Source: Moritella sp. 24 (GTDB taxonomy: Bacteria > Pseudomonadota > Gammaproteobacteria > Enterobacterales > Moritellaceae). From it: a stretch of DNA of 64,000 nucleotides. The notes under the pieces are model-generated. The model was not told where the DNA came from and ran no database searches. It was given only the letters and a program-made list of their open reading frames with translations. Made by a program: the position numbers and the translations under genes. Position 1 is the first letter of the stretch. Every line of letters starts with the position of its first letter. The DNA lies in NCBI RefSeq assembly GCF_018219155.1, contig NZ_CP056123.1:1249505-1313504 (forward strand). Direction: 5' to 3'. This document shows, in pieces, positions 1 to 9,223 of the stretch.

Positions 1-206
1 AGATTGTAACTGGCTTTTTTGTATCATTTTTCCGTTTAAATCGAACTATTTAATTCTTCATTTCATCCTTCATACCACCTTTCTGTATGCGCAGAATACC
101 GTATTGTAAGCTCGAGTAAGAGTTGGGCTAGGTGTCATGTTATCCATGTTAATGTTATCCAAATAATCATAGAGTTACGGTTAGTAAAGGATAATGGTGT
201 TATAAA

Positions 207-1019
207 ATGGAATTCATGAATAACTACGCTATGCTTCATCGAAAGATCATTGATCTACTTCGTATCGACGATGATAATTACTTCTATATATCCTACAAAG
301 GTTTTACTTTCACCAGTGTATTTCAGCCTATTTTTGACCGTGAATGTAATATTTACGGTGTTGAAGCATTAGTGAGGATCACTGATGATAATGGCATGCC
401 AGTTAATCCATATGGTTACTTTGATGCAATCCGTAATGACGATAAAAGCAGTGTTATATCGACCTTAATTTGTGCCATTATTCATGGTTTAAACTTTGCG
501 CGTTCATGTTATTGCGATAAGAAATTATTCATCAATGTCACGCCTGCTATATTTGAAATCCTGTCAAACAACGACATTGCAGTGAATACATTAATTCGAC
601 GTTTGAAGATGTTAGGCCTGTCGCCAACACAGATAGTTTACGAGATTATTGAGTTTGAAGGGCGCAACTTAGCCTCTGTATTAAAGGGCATCAAAAAGTT
701 ATCTAATTTTGGTATTGAGATAGCATTGGATGATTACGGCAGTGCGTTTTCGACAGAAAGCAGGGCGAAAGCGGTAACGCCTGATTATTTAAAAATTGAT
801 AAAAGTATTGTCGATTTATTAGCGGCATTTAAATACAGTAAATTCCATCATGCGATGAAGATTAGCCGAGCGATTGCAGCAAAAACCATTGCCGAAGGGA
901 TAGAAACCAAAGAGACTTTTGAGTGTTGTATGGAGTCGGGCGCAGATTATTTTCAGGGTTTCTATTTAGCAAGACCACATAAAGCACCCTTAAAGCAAAG
1001 TAAAATGGCCATACGATAA
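207..1019 (+). CDS. EAL-domain c-di-GMP phosphodiesterase
   Basis: A stand-alone EAL domain protein of 270 residues, expected to hydrolyse cyclic di-GMP to pGpG in the cytoplasm. The signature is E53-A54-L55 followed by VR. The other family positions are also visible: N110 in FINVTP, E146/E149 in YEIIEFE, D175-D176 in LDDYGS, K196 in YLKIDK and E230 in AEGIET. All metal and catalytic positions seem kept, so it is probably active, although DDFG is DDYG here. There is no sensory or membrane segment; about 30 residues precede the domain. Met4 at 216 is an alternative start. It is monocistronic and convergent with the RND gene. Confidence 0.85.
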   Translation: MEFMNNYAMLHRKIIDLLRIDDDNYFYISYKGFTFTSVFQPIFDRECNIYGVEALVRITDDNGMPVNPYGYFDAIRNDDKSSVISTLICAIIHGLNFARSCYCDKKLFINVTPAIFEILSNNDIAVNTLIRRLKMLGLSPTQIVYEIIEFEGRNLASVLKGIKKLSNFGIEIALDDYGSAFSTESRAKAVTPDYLKIDKSIVDLLAAFKYSKFHHAMKISRAIAAKTIAEGIETKETFECCMESGADYFQGFYLARPHKAPLKQSKMAIR

Positions 1020-1062
1020 CAAGCAAGATCAAACACTCATTGATTCGTACGGCCCTTGGTTA

Positions 1063-4000
1063 TTATGCGTGATGCTCTTTATGGCGTTCAGTCAAGCCAA
1101 AGTCATCTAAGATGCCATAGAAGGCGGGCAAGATGAGGATCACTAACAGTGTTGATGCTAACAAACCAAAGATCAGCGCGACAACAAGTGGGATGATGAC
1201 CTGCGCTTGGATACTTTGTTCCAGTAGTATCGGCATGAGTCCCGCTGCCGTTGTTGCCGTAGTGATTAAAATTGCACGGATACGGTTGGTTGTAGCGTGT
1301 ATTGCGGCTTGTCGAATATCATTACTTTTTACCAAGTTCTCTTTGATAAACTGCACCAGTAAGATGGAATTATTGACCACGATCCCCGCTAGTGACGTAA
1401 AGCCAAGCATTGACGGCATAGTGAGGTCATAATTCAGCATATAATGGCCCCAGAACACACCGATAAGCGCTAATGGAATGGCAAGCATGACGATAATCGG
1501 TTCGACGTAGCTGCGGAACTGGAAGCTTAGGATGGCAAATACCACGAACAAACCAATCGAGAAACTTTTCACCATCGAGTTGCCAGTTTCTGCTGTCGAT
1601 TCAACTTCACCACCTAAACGCACTTCAATACCTGGGTATTTCTGTGTCAGAATCGGCACGAAGTCTTTTTTCATTTGCGCCATCAATTCAACCGTATTGG
1701 CTTTTGTTTTGTCGATATCGCCTTTTAATGACATAGTGCGAATATTGTTAATGCGGTTTAACTGGCTTACACCACGTCCATGCTCAACTTTAACAATACT
1801 GGCAAGAGGTACTTGGCTACCATCAGCTAAGGTAAACGGGAAATCTTCATAGTAAGCCAGATCTGAACGGTAACGCTCAGCCAGTCTCACATCTAATTCC
1901 ACATTCTCACTGCCAATTTGTAATTCATCCACCGTGATACCAAAGAATGCAGCACGTAATTGCATCGCTATATCTTGTCCGGTTACACCAAATGTTTCAG
2001 CGCCAGGCAGCAGTGACATACGCAGTTCAGGCTTACCATCTCGAAGGTTAGAAATGATATTACTCACCCCGTTAAACTGGGTAAGGTAGTGCGCTAATTC
2101 ATTACCTGCATCTTTTAACGTCTGAATGTCAGGATGGCTTAGTTCAATATCAATAGCACGGCCTGCGGGTCCAATTGCTGGTTCACGAATGATTAAGTTT
2201 GTGACACCGGGAATCGTCCCAATTTGTTGCTGTAGTTCGGCTAAGTAATCGGCCATACGCGTCGTTCGTTTTTCTGACGTCAGTAAATCAACAAAGATAG
2301 TTGCTACGTGCTCACCTGTTTCACCTGCATCTGGGTTCGCGCCACTTTGCACTGTAATGTATTTTAACAGTGACTCATTATCAGGTTGCTCACCAAATGT
2401 GGCACTGGTTGTCTTAATATTATCGCTAATACGGGACACCACTTTATCGGTTTTTTCTAAGGGGGTACCCGGTGGCATCATCACCGTTATCTGTACCCAG
2501 TCACCTTCGACTTCTGGAAAGGCTGAAAAACGTAACAACCCACTCGACGCCAGCGATATTGTGCCGATAAACAAAGCAATCACACCCGCGGTAACCATGT
2601 AGCGACGATCGACAACCGTGCCAATTATTTTAGGTAAAATGTTAAATTGAAAGTGCTCAAATTTCTTATTGAAACGGCCTTTGAAGCTGTTTTCTGCCAC
2701 ACTGTCGTCGGTATCTTTAACGGATGCATAAAGGTGATGGGGTAAAATCAAAAATGCTTCAACTAAGGATACACTTAGAGTGATCACTAAGGTTATCGGA
2801 ATAACTTTAAGTACTTGGCCCATATCACCTTCAAGAAACGCCAGTGAACCAAAGATTGCGACGGTAGTAAGGAATGATGAGAACACACCGTTTTTAACGC
2901 GGTTTACACCTTTCACGATACCTGCAAGTTTATCCTCGGTTTTAGAGAGTTCGTGAGCGACACTTTCGGATAATACAATTGCATCATCCATTAAGAGTCC
3001 AATTGCCACCAACAGCGCCACCATCGACATGAGGTTTAAACTGATACCAACTAATGACAGCACATACATACTGGCAAGGAAGGAAACGGGTAAACCCATT
3101 GCCACCCAGATCGCATAGCGCCAAGGGAAGAATAACCACATGACTAAGAACACAAGAATGAAGCCCTGCCAACCGTTTGATAACAGTAGGTCAAGACGAT
3201 CTTTAGCGACAGATGCCATGTCTTTCGTGAGTGAGAATTCGACGGTGTCAGGTGTACGTAATTTTTCATTTTCAATAAATTGTTGTACTTCTTCAAGAAC
3301 ATCAAGCGAGTCATCAGCTTTTGATTTTTTGATATCAAGCATGGTGCCTTCTTTACCATTCACCGATATCTTAGATTCGTCTAATTCAAAACGTTGCGTG
3401 ATTGTCGCAATGTCTTTGAGTTGTACTTTACTGCCATCTTCATGACTCAATACAATTATCTCACCCAGTTCTCGGGGGGTATAACGCTGAGCATCAAAAC
3501 GTAATAAAATTGTGCTACTTGGGGTATTTAAGCTCCCACTTGGCATTTTTACGTTCTGTTTAGCAATTTGGTTAGCAACATCTTGCACAGATACATTCAG
3601 CTGACGTAGAGCAAGTAAATCAAGCTCGACACGCAGTTGCGGATCGGAGAAACCGTTAATATCAACTTGGGCAATGCCTTTTAAACGCTTAAGGCGACGT
3701 TTCACATCTTCGGCATACAACTTTAGTTCTTGCTTTTCCATATCACTGTAAATGACCAAACTCACTACATCATCGTAAGTCATGAGTTCTTTTACAATGG
3801 TGGTTTCAGCTTCTTCAGGAAATTGGTCAATCGCATCTACTTGGGTTTTTATATCCGAAATAAAGGTTGTGCCATTACCGTCATGCGTCATCTCTGCGGT
3901 CGTGACGGCAACCCCTTCACTGGCGCTACAGATGAGTTTTTTAAGGTTGTTAATGCCATCAAGGGCATCTTCAATCGGTAAACAAATGGCTTGCTCTACG

Positions 4001-4167
4001 TCTTCTGGGCTCGCGCCAGGGTAGGGCACGGTAATTTGTGCAATCGTTACCGAGAAGTCGGGAAATGTCTCGCGTTTCATGTCGGGCAGTGTGATCGCGC
4101 CTAAGGCGAGAAACATCACCATCACTAAATTGGCAGCAGTCGGGTGCTTCGTAAAGAAATGGATCAT
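1063..4167 (-). CDS. RND-family efflux permease (AcrB/MexF-like)
   Basis: Inner-membrane proton-driven efflux pump of 1034 residues, the normal RND size. TM1 lies at about residues 12-30, a large periplasmic loop follows, a TM cluster spans about 333-480, then a second loop and the last TM cluster at about 870-1020. TM4 carries the proton-relay pair D394-D395 (GLLMDDAIVLSES). It starts 2 bp after the stop of the upstream fusion-protein gene, so the two are one transcription unit, probably translationally coupled. The sequence resembles the HAE1 class (GASPEDVE near residue 51), which usually exports amphiphilic compounds; the substrate is unknown. No outer-membrane TolC partner is encoded nearby. 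Confidence 0.93.
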   Translation of the reverse strand: MIHFFTKHPTAANLVMVMFLALGAITLPDMKRETFPDFSVTIAQITVPYPGASPEDVEQAICLPIEDALDGINNLKKLICSASEGVAVTTAEMTHDGNGTTFISDIKTQVDAIDQFPEEAETTIVKELMTYDDVVSLVIYSDMEKQELKLYAEDVKRRLKRLKGIAQVDINGFSDPQLRVELDLLALRQLNVSVQDVANQIAKQNVKMPSGSLNTPSSTILLRFDAQRYTPRELGEIIVLSHEDGSKVQLKDIATITQRFELDESKISVNGKEGTMLDIKKSKADDSLDVLEEVQQFIENEKLRTPDTVEFSLTKDMASVAKDRLDLLLSNGWQGFILVFLVMWLFFPWRYAIWVAMGLPVSFLASMYVLSLVGISLNLMSMVALLVAIGLLMDDAIVLSESVAHELSKTEDKLAGIVKGVNRVKNGVFSSFLTTVAIFGSLAFLEGDMGQVLKVIPITLVITLSVSLVEAFLILPHHLYASVKDTDDSVAENSFKGRFNKKFEHFQFNILPKIIGTVVDRRYMVTAGVIALFIGTISLASSGLLRFSAFPEVEGDWVQITVMMPPGTPLEKTDKVVSRISDNIKTTSATFGEQPDNESLLKYITVQSGANPDAGETGEHVATIFVDLLTSEKRTTRMADYLAELQQQIGTIPGVTNLIIREPAIGPAGRAIDIELSHPDIQTLKDAGNELAHYLTQFNGVSNIISNLRDGKPELRMSLLPGAETFGVTGQDIAMQLRAAFFGITVDELQIGSENVELDVRLAERYRSDLAYYEDFPFTLADGSQVPLASIVKVEHGRGVSQLNRINNIRTMSLKGDIDKTKANTVELMAQMKKDFVPILTQKYPGIEVRLGGEVESTAETGNSMVKSFSIGLFVVFAILSFQFRSYVEPIIVMLAIPLALIGVFWGHYMLNYDLTMPSMLGFTSLAGIVVNNSILLVQFIKENLVKSNDIRQAAIHATTNRIRAILITTATTAAGLMPILLEQSIQAQVIIPLVVALIFGLLASTLLVILILPAFYGILDDFGLTERHKEHHA

Positions 4168-4169
4168 TA

Positions 4170-5498
4170 TTATTTATCCTCTGTCCATACTGTTGGCGCA
4201 AGCTTTAAGCCATTGGCAACAGGGATAATGTCGGATAGTACAATTTGTTGACCTGCTTTTAGACCATCAGCTTTGATTGCCGCCACTTGGTCACGAATAA
4301 ACAGTACATCTACGTCTTGTAATTGCAAGCGGTTGTCTTCATCCATAAGGTATAAACGGTTGTTATGTAATGCTTGTAATGGCACGGTTAATTGCGGTTG
4401 TGCTTGACCATTAACGGTGACTTCGACAAACATGCCCGAGATAATAGGGCTGTCATTAGGATCATTGCGTTTGATGAATTCAAGGAAATCGAAGTCTGTT
4501 TCAACGACTAACCCAGCGGTGCCTAAACGTGCATCAATTTCCCCTAAAATACGGGTGACTTTACCTTGCCAGTGAGTTTCTGATGATGAGTTGCGTAGGG
4601 TGATTTGTGCCGTTAAGTTAGCGATTGCAATATCAGGTACTGCATTCAGGTTATCGAGTACTTCTCTGTCTTGTTTCAAACTATGTATTAAACGACTTAG
4701 TTGGCTAGTGGGCATTTTCGCTTCAACTTCGAGCTTAGAAACATCATGTGCCAAGATGATGCTGCTACCTGTTGATACAAATTGCTGTAGTTCAGCGCTT
4801 ACATCAATAATACGGCCATTAAATGGCATGGTAATTATTGTGTGTTCTAAATCCAGTTTCGCTTGGTCTATTTGGCTTTCTGCTTGGGTTATTTGTGCTT
4901 GTAGGGCTTTCTGACGAGCGGGAATTTGATTTAGCTGTGCTTTAAGATCATTGAGTTGTAGTTGTGTATTGTAAACGATACGTTCTTGCTTCTCTAAACT
5001 GGATGCCGAAATGGTGCCTTTCTTGTTTAGTTTAATATTACGTTGGTATTCTTTTTCTTCTAGGGCAAGGGTTTTGCCTTCGACTTGATATGAGCGTGTT
5101 AAACGTTTTTCTTCAATGTCGAGTTTTTCAACTTCCGAGTTAATATTATCTAAATTTGCTTGTGCCGTGTTCAGACTTAATTGATAAGACGTTGGATCAA
5201 TACGGAGTAATTCGACCCCTGCATTAATAAACGTCCCGCGTTGTAATTTTTCATTTTTGTAAATTACTTTACCGCTGACTTCGGCAATGCCTTGCCATTT
5301 ATTTTTGGCTACCACGTTACCGTAGCCTTTGACTGCGGGTGCAATATTTTGGGTTTTAATTTGGGTCACATAGACACTTTGTGTGGGTTCAACCACTTCT
5401 AATACAACGTCATTTTTCATGATGGCATTATTAATTGCCATGATACCTAATCCTGTTGCAACGCCGATTGGTAGCCACAGTAGTTTAGATTTCTTCAT
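4170..5498 (-). CDS. RND periplasmic adaptor (membrane fusion protein)
   Basis: A 442-residue HlyD/AcrA-type adaptor linking the RND permease to an outer-membrane channel. It has an N-terminal membrane anchor at about residues 7-25 and a biotinyl-lipoyl-like half around 70-100. A long coiled-coil hairpin (about 110-215, rich in Leu/Gln/Lys heptads) is followed by beta-barrel domains, including LEHTIITMPFNGRI at about 215-230. It overlaps the end of the tetR gene by 14 bp and is followed 2 bp later by the permease, giving the order regulator-adaptor-pump. Function is inferred from family and context. Confidence 0.9.
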   Translation of the reverse strand: MKKSKLLWLPIGVATGLGIMAINNAIMKNDVVLEVVEPTQSVYVTQIKTQNIAPAVKGYGNVVAKNKWQGIAEVSGKVIYKNEKLQRGTFINAGVELLRIDPTSYQLSLNTAQANLDNINSEVEKLDIEEKRLTRSYQVEGKTLALEEKEYQRNIKLNKKGTISASSLEKQERIVYNTQLQLNDLKAQLNQIPARQKALQAQITQAESQIDQAKLDLEHTIITMPFNGRIIDVSAELQQFVSTGSSIILAHDVSKLEVEAKMPTSQLSRLIHSLKQDREVLDNLNAVPDIAIANLTAQITLRNSSSETHWQGKVTRILGEIDARLGTAGLVVETDFDFLEFIKRNDPNDSPIISGMFVEVTVNGQAQPQLTVPLQALHNNRLYLMDEDNRLQLQDVDVLFIRDQVAAIKADGLKAGQQIVLSDIIPVANGLKLAPTVWTEDK

Positions 5499-6165
5499 TG
5501 TATTGCTCCGTTGTAATTGAATTAATTAATAAAGTATAATTTTGATGCGCTAATTTATGATAAAACTGCATGTCTAAATCTGTTGGTGTTAATTGTTGTA
5601 ACAAAGGCTTAAATGCACAAGGGAAGATGCATAAACTGAGAATTTGAACGGTTAATAACTCAGGGTCCAGTTCCGGCTTTATATCCCCTTTTGTTTGCAG
5701 TTTAATGATCATCATTTTGATTAGTCGAAATGATTGCTGGGGCCCTTCTTGAATAATTTGCGCTTTAATTTGCGGATTATCATTACTGACCATATTACGT
5801 CGAATGATGTGGTGCAGGCTTTTATGTTCTTCAACCGTCGTGTAGTAAAGCAAAAATATGTCATGCAGGTTTTGTAGTTTAGGCTTGGCGACGTGCTGTT
5901 TAAAAATATCTAACATAGGCTGACGATATTGAGACATTGCCGCATGAAACAAGCCTTCTTTATTTTGGAAGTAATAGCGGATCATAGCTGGTGTCGTATT
6001 GGCCGCAGCAGCAATTTTTCGGGTACTAATTTGGTTGTATTCATTGTCTGCGAATAGCTCAAATGCCACTGTCATTAAATGCTGGCGAATATTGGTATCG
6101 GAAGATTTTGTTGGTCTGCCGATGTGGCGAATTAAGGTTTCGTCTTTGCTATTGTTATTATCCAT
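5485..6165 (-). CDS. TetR-family repressor of the RND pump
   Basis: A 226-residue TetR/AcrR regulator. The N-terminal helix-turn-helix spans about residues 30-75 (TRKIAAAANTTPAMIRYYFQNKEGLF), and the C-terminal ligand-binding half resembles the TetR_C groups found beside RND pumps. Its 3' end overlaps the adaptor gene, so it is the first gene of the efflux operon and probably autoregulates it. A candidate operator lies 27-61 bp upstream of the start. The inducer is unknown. Confidence 0.88.
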   Translation of the reverse strand: MDNNNSKDETLIRHIGRPTKSSDTNIRQHLMTVAFELFADNEYNQISTRKIAAAANTTPAMIRYYFQNKEGLFHAAMSQYRQPMLDIFKQHVAKPKLQNLHDIFLLYYTTVEEHKSLHHIIRRNMVSNDNPQIKAQIIQEGPQQSFRLIKMMIIKLQTKGDIKPELDPELLTVQILSLCIFPCAFKPLLQQLTPTDLDMQFYHKLAHQNYTLLINSITTEQYNEEI

Positions 6166-6191
6166 CTCTGCACCATCATTAATTATTCATT

Positions 6192-6226
6192 TGGATAATT
6201 CTGAACCTGTTTGGTTAAATTATCCA
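6192..6226. promoter_or_regulatory. Inverted repeat, candidate TetR operator
   Basis: TGGATAATT at 6192-6200 is matched by AATTATCCA at 6218-6226, a perfect 9-bp inverted repeat just upstream of the tetR start. A further TGGATAAATT half-site lies near 6253. TetR regulators usually bind palindromes at their own promoter, so this is the natural candidate operator. The 17-bp spacer is long and binding is inferred only. Confidence 0.4.
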
Positions 6227-6417
6227 GATGATTAATTTCCCATTTTTACAGTTTTGGATAAATTAAGTTAATCAGAGTGAGTGATGAGATATTAATGTAT
6301 CGACTTAGGTGCTACATTTTCAGGTAGTCATATCGTGGATAAAATTGCAGGACGTAATAGTACATAAAATACAGTTAAGTACATTTCTGATGGGATTTTA
6401 TAAACAAGAGATTATAC

Positions 6418-6801
6418 TTATTTGACCTGATTTAGCCCTAACTGTTTCTGCAGTTTTTTTGTTAAACCTAGCGACACAATTTTGTACGACTCTTTGAGGT
6501 AATATGTTAATTCTTCGTCTGTTTTTGCTGAACTGTCGTAGTGCTGTATCCATTTCATGCCGCGGGACGCGAAATAGGGCGCAGGTTTATAACCTGACAG
6601 GTCACTTAAAAAATCAAAGTTAAGGTCTGAAGTTTTAAAAATGAACGCGGGTTGATTTTCTTTTTCTAAGTTACCTTGTCCTAAACTGCCAATCGCAAAT
6701 ATCTTAGGGCCAATTTTCCAAACATGCGCGTTGTTCCATTGCATCACATACGTTGTTGCATGTAATGAACCACAAAATTTATTAAACTCATCATACGTCA
6801 T
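6418..6801 (-). CDS. MmcQ/YjbR-family protein
   Basis: A 127-residue protein of the MmcQ/YjbR (CyaY-like fold) family. Typical elements are the opening YDEFNKFCGSLHATT, a short strand with KIGPKIFAIG, the SDLSGYKPAPYFASRGMKWIQH segment (residues 67-89), and a C-terminal helix beginning at DEELTYYLKESYKIV. The family is thought to be a DNA- or small-molecule-binding fold with no settled role. It is a single gene with no functional partner nearby. Confidence 0.8.
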   Translation of the reverse strand: MTYDEFNKFCGSLHATTYVMQWNNAHVWKIGPKIFAIGSLGQGNLEKENQPAFIFKTSDLNFDFLSDLSGYKPAPYFASRGMKWIQHYDSSAKTDEELTYYLKESYKIVSLGLTKKLQKQLGLNQVK

Positions 6802-6881
6802 GGTTTATTTCCTTATGGTTTGAGACTTTTATAAACCTTTCAATGGTATAACATCATGTCTTGTTTATAATTTATTGAGCC

Positions 6882-6905
6882 CTGTATTCCTGTATTCCTG
6901 TATTC
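6882..6905. repeat. Three tandem copies of CTGTATTC
   Basis: Three perfect 8-bp units at 6882, 6890 and 6898 lie upstream of the yjbR-like gene, in the gap before the small gene at 6959. This is a short slippage-type repeat with no visible function. Confidence 0.7.
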
Positions 6906-6958
6906 GATACGATATTACAGGATTGTATATTATGGCGACTTTAGGTGTGAGGCTAGGG

Positions 6959-7171
6959 TTAAAAATATTCGTCATGGATCTGAGTAATGTCTTCTTCATT
7001 ACTTTGATTGAATAGCTTTAAGATCATTTCTTTTTCATCATTTGTGATCGTATACGCATGATCTTTATTGATCTGCTGACCGAGTCGGTTACAAATCGTT
7101 GTTATTTGTGCAGGGTTGAATTTAAGGTGGTTTAGGTTATTTATAAATACTTCAAAATCATAATCATCCAT
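6959..7171 (-). CDS. Small hypothetical protein
   Basis: A 70-residue acidic protein that I do not recognise. It has no signal peptide or membrane segment, and its helical content looks high (DFEVFINNLNHLKF, EKEMILKLFNQ). It is supported by a good ribosome-binding site (AGGAG) about 6 bases before the ATG and by the lack of a competing frame. A role cannot be proposed. Confidence 0.5.
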   Translation of the reverse strand: MDDYDFEVFINNLNHLKFNPAQITTICNRLGQQINKDHAYTITNDEKEMILKLFNQSNEEDITQIHDEYF

Positions 7172-7435
7172 AATCCACTCCTATTTGTAATGCTTAGTTA
7201 TATCCATATTTAAACATTAGTAGTCTTACTTATTAATGGCATGAAAAAATGTAGAGCGTTGAATCGGTGGGGGTGAGTGTTATTGATTCGCTTTGCTAAT
7301 TCTGCATAGGTTAGTGCTTAATATTAGAGAATATCACCTAATCTTTATGGAAGTTGAGTGTTTTTATAAACCTTGATTTTAAATACGTCAATCTGTGTTA
7401 TCTATCGGGGCGCGTTTTTGATTTGTCTTTGTTAA

Positions 7436-7470
7436 CTTGATTTGTAGATATCACCTACCCACAAATCAAG
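7436..7470. other. Inverted repeat in the gap before the lysE-like gene's 3' end
   Basis: CTTGATTTGT at 7436-7445 pairs with ACAAATCAAG at 7461-7470, a 10-bp stem with a 15-base loop, 40 bases past the stop of the LysE-type gene. It may act as that gene's transcription end but lacks a clear T-run. The rest of 7172-7511 shows nothing I can name. Confidence 0.35.
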
Positions 7471-7511
7471 ATCTTGTCTAAAGCTTCTTTCTAATCGCTA
7501 TTACTATCAAA

Positions 7512-8099
7512 TTATACCATCGGCACAATAGACCCGATTAGCAAGCCTGCCATGCAGTAATTAAATATCTTAATACGGGCTGGTACTTGTAAGAGCGTCT
7601 GTAATTTTTTTCCCGCTGCAGTCCACAAGCTAACAGAGGGTACATTCACACACCCAAATATGAGTGATACGATCAAAATGTCTTGCTGTGCCGTCGATGA
7701 GGCATAGACACTGATTGCAGTAAGTGCCATCGTCCACGCCTTTGGGTTTACCCATTGAAAGCAAGCTGCTGACATAAACGTCATTGGGGTGTAATCAGAC
7801 ACTTCACTTGTCATTGATTTGCTTTTGGCGATCTTAAACGCGAGATAAACAAGATACATCATACTCACGATACGTAAGCTCTGTTGAATAATTGGGTAGG
7901 CGGTAAATAACCCCATCAGACCAAAACCAACCAAAAAAACCATCAAGCTAAAGCCAAAAGTAATACCCAGCATATGGGGAATCGTACGCATAAAACCGAC
8001 ATTAGCACCTGATGTCATTAGCATAATATTGTTTGGCCCTGGTGATACAGTTGAAACAAACGCGAAGGTTATTAGTGCTATAAGTTGTTGATATTCCAT
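7512..8099 (-). CDS. LysE/RhtB-family amino-acid exporter
   Basis: A 195-residue inner-membrane exporter with about six hydrophobic segments. The hallmark TVSPGPNNIMLMTSGANVG motif (residues 16-35) of the RhtB branch is present. The family exports amino acids such as homoserine, threonine, lysine or leucine. It is divergent from an Lrp/AsnC-type regulator with about 110 bp between starts, the usual arrangement for an amino-acid sensor controlling its exporter. The substrate cannot be set from sequence. Confidence 0.88.
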   Translation of the reverse strand: MEYQQLIALITFAFVSTVSPGPNNIMLMTSGANVGFMRTIPHMLGITFGFSLMVFLVGFGLMGLFTAYPIIQQSLRIVSMMYLVYLAFKIAKSKSMTSEVSDYTPMTFMSAACFQWVNPKAWTMALTAISVYASSTAQQDILIVSLIFGCVNVPSVSLWTAAGKKLQTLLQVPARIKIFNYCMAGLLIGSIVPMV

Positions 8100-8209
8100 T
8101 TTAAACCCATGTTGTAGTTATTGTTTATAGTTGTATTTTAAATACATATGGGGTAAATTTTGTGCCTATATTTGCTAAGATTAACGAAAATACACAAGGA
8201 ATGGTCGCG

Positions 8210-8653
8210 ATGGATAGGTTTGACGAAAGAATATTGCGTGAGCTTAAGTTGAATGGAAAATTGTCTAATGTAGAGCTTGCAGAACGGATCGGATTATCTG
8301 CTTCAGCGACATTACGCCGTGTGCAAGAATTGGAACGCACCGATATTATTCAGGGTTATCGCGCCGTGTTTAACGCCAAAAAGTTGGGTATTGGCTTTAT
8401 TGCTTATGTCACGATTGGTCTGTCGAGTCACAGTAAAAAATCACAAAGCGGTTTTGAAGAACAAATCATGGATGTAGAGCAGGTCACTGAGTGCCACAAT
8501 GTCACTGGTGCTAATGAATATTTGCTACGCGTCGAGACTGCGGACTTGACTGCTTATAAGCGTTTTCACTCTGATGTGTTAGGTGAGATCCCACAGGTAA
8601 ACTCAATCACGACCTTAGTGGTGATGGAGACGGCTAAGGATGAGCGGACGTAA
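8210..8653 (+). CDS. Lrp/AsnC-family transcriptional regulator
   Basis: A 147-residue Lrp-type regulator. The DNA-binding winged helix (DERILRELKLNGKLSNVELAERIGLSASATLRRV) is followed by the RAM/AsnC ligand-binding domain (from about residue 65). I chose the ATG at 8210 because AAGGA at 8196-8200 lies 9 bases upstream and the protein then starts MDRFDERIL like known Lrp members. An upstream GTG at 8162 would add 16 poorly conserved residues. Probably it senses an amino acid and controls the divergent LysE-type exporter. Confidence 0.88.
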   Translation: MDRFDERILRELKLNGKLSNVELAERIGLSASATLRRVQELERTDIIQGYRAVFNAKKLGIGFIAYVTIGLSSHSKKSQSGFEEQIMDVEQVTECHNVTGANEYLLRVETADLTAYKRFHSDVLGEIPQVNSITTLVVMETAKDERT

Positions 8654-8725
8654 TAGAATGTTCTGCTGAAAAAGAGACTCGGTCCATAGCTAAATTGCTC
8701 GGTATAGAGTGCATAAAGTGAATAG

Positions 8726-8745
8726 CTCTAAATCACACTTTAGAG
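8726..8745. promoter_or_regulatory. Inverted repeat upstream of the tna leader
   Basis: CTCTAAA and TTTAGAG flank a 6-base spacer (TCACAC). The repeat lies 73 bp after the lrp stop and 85 bp before tnaC, so it is either the end of the lrp transcript or a regulator site for the tna promoter. A full CRP palindrome was not found here. Confidence 0.3.
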
Positions 8746-8830
8746 GTACAAGTATATATTTGTTAACCTATGTAAAATATAATCATACATAAATTCAGCG
8801 TGTTACTTTTTATTAAAGAGAAGCATATAA

Positions 8831-8929
8831 ATGAACGTATACCTGCAAATTAAATATACTGCAGCGCTAACATTGTTAGCCTGGTATAACATTGATCATC
8901 AGCTTTCTTGCCGTCTGTCTTCAGAATAA
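8831..8929 (+). CDS. tnaC: TnaC tryptophanase-operon leader peptide
   Basis: A 32-codon leader peptide gene about 295 bp upstream of tnaA. Residues W18-Y-N-I-D22 match the critical W12-F-N-I-D16 core of E. coli TnaC, which senses tryptophan in the ribosome exit tunnel and stalls at the stop codon to prevent Rho termination. A purine-rich AAGAGAAG lies upstream of the ATG. Unusually, the peptide ends CRLSSE rather than in the proline (P24) on which E. coli stalling depends, and is longer. Identification rests on the motif and position; whether it stalls the same way is open. Confidence 0.8.
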   Translation: MNVYLQIKYTAALTLLAWYNIDHQLSCRLSSE

Positions 8930-9223
8930 TTACTTCCATATTTAATACTTTGGGTTTTGTCCCAACCTCAACTTGTTAAGTTTAAATTAAATAACTAAAC
9001 GCAAAGTCTTTGTCTGCATTAAATAGAATGTATTGATTATATTGCTACATTCAAAATATGCATACGCGTTGTATTCTCGTCTTTGTTTTTTATTCACGTT
9101 TAATTTGAGCATTTAATATGTCGTTATTTTTTAGCGTGGCTAAGCTCGTCCTATAATTAATAAAACCACGCATGAATTGTTTAATTGCGGTGAAAACACC
9201 CATTAAATATATAAGGTATTATT

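Noticed and set aside
1133-3981. Several plus-strand ORFs across the RND gene
   Set aside because: They are antisense shadows of a full-length RND permease with strong family motifs.
8700-8750. CRP site for the tna promoter
   Set aside because: GTGA and TCACA are present but 11 bases apart instead of 6-8, so the palindrome is wrong.
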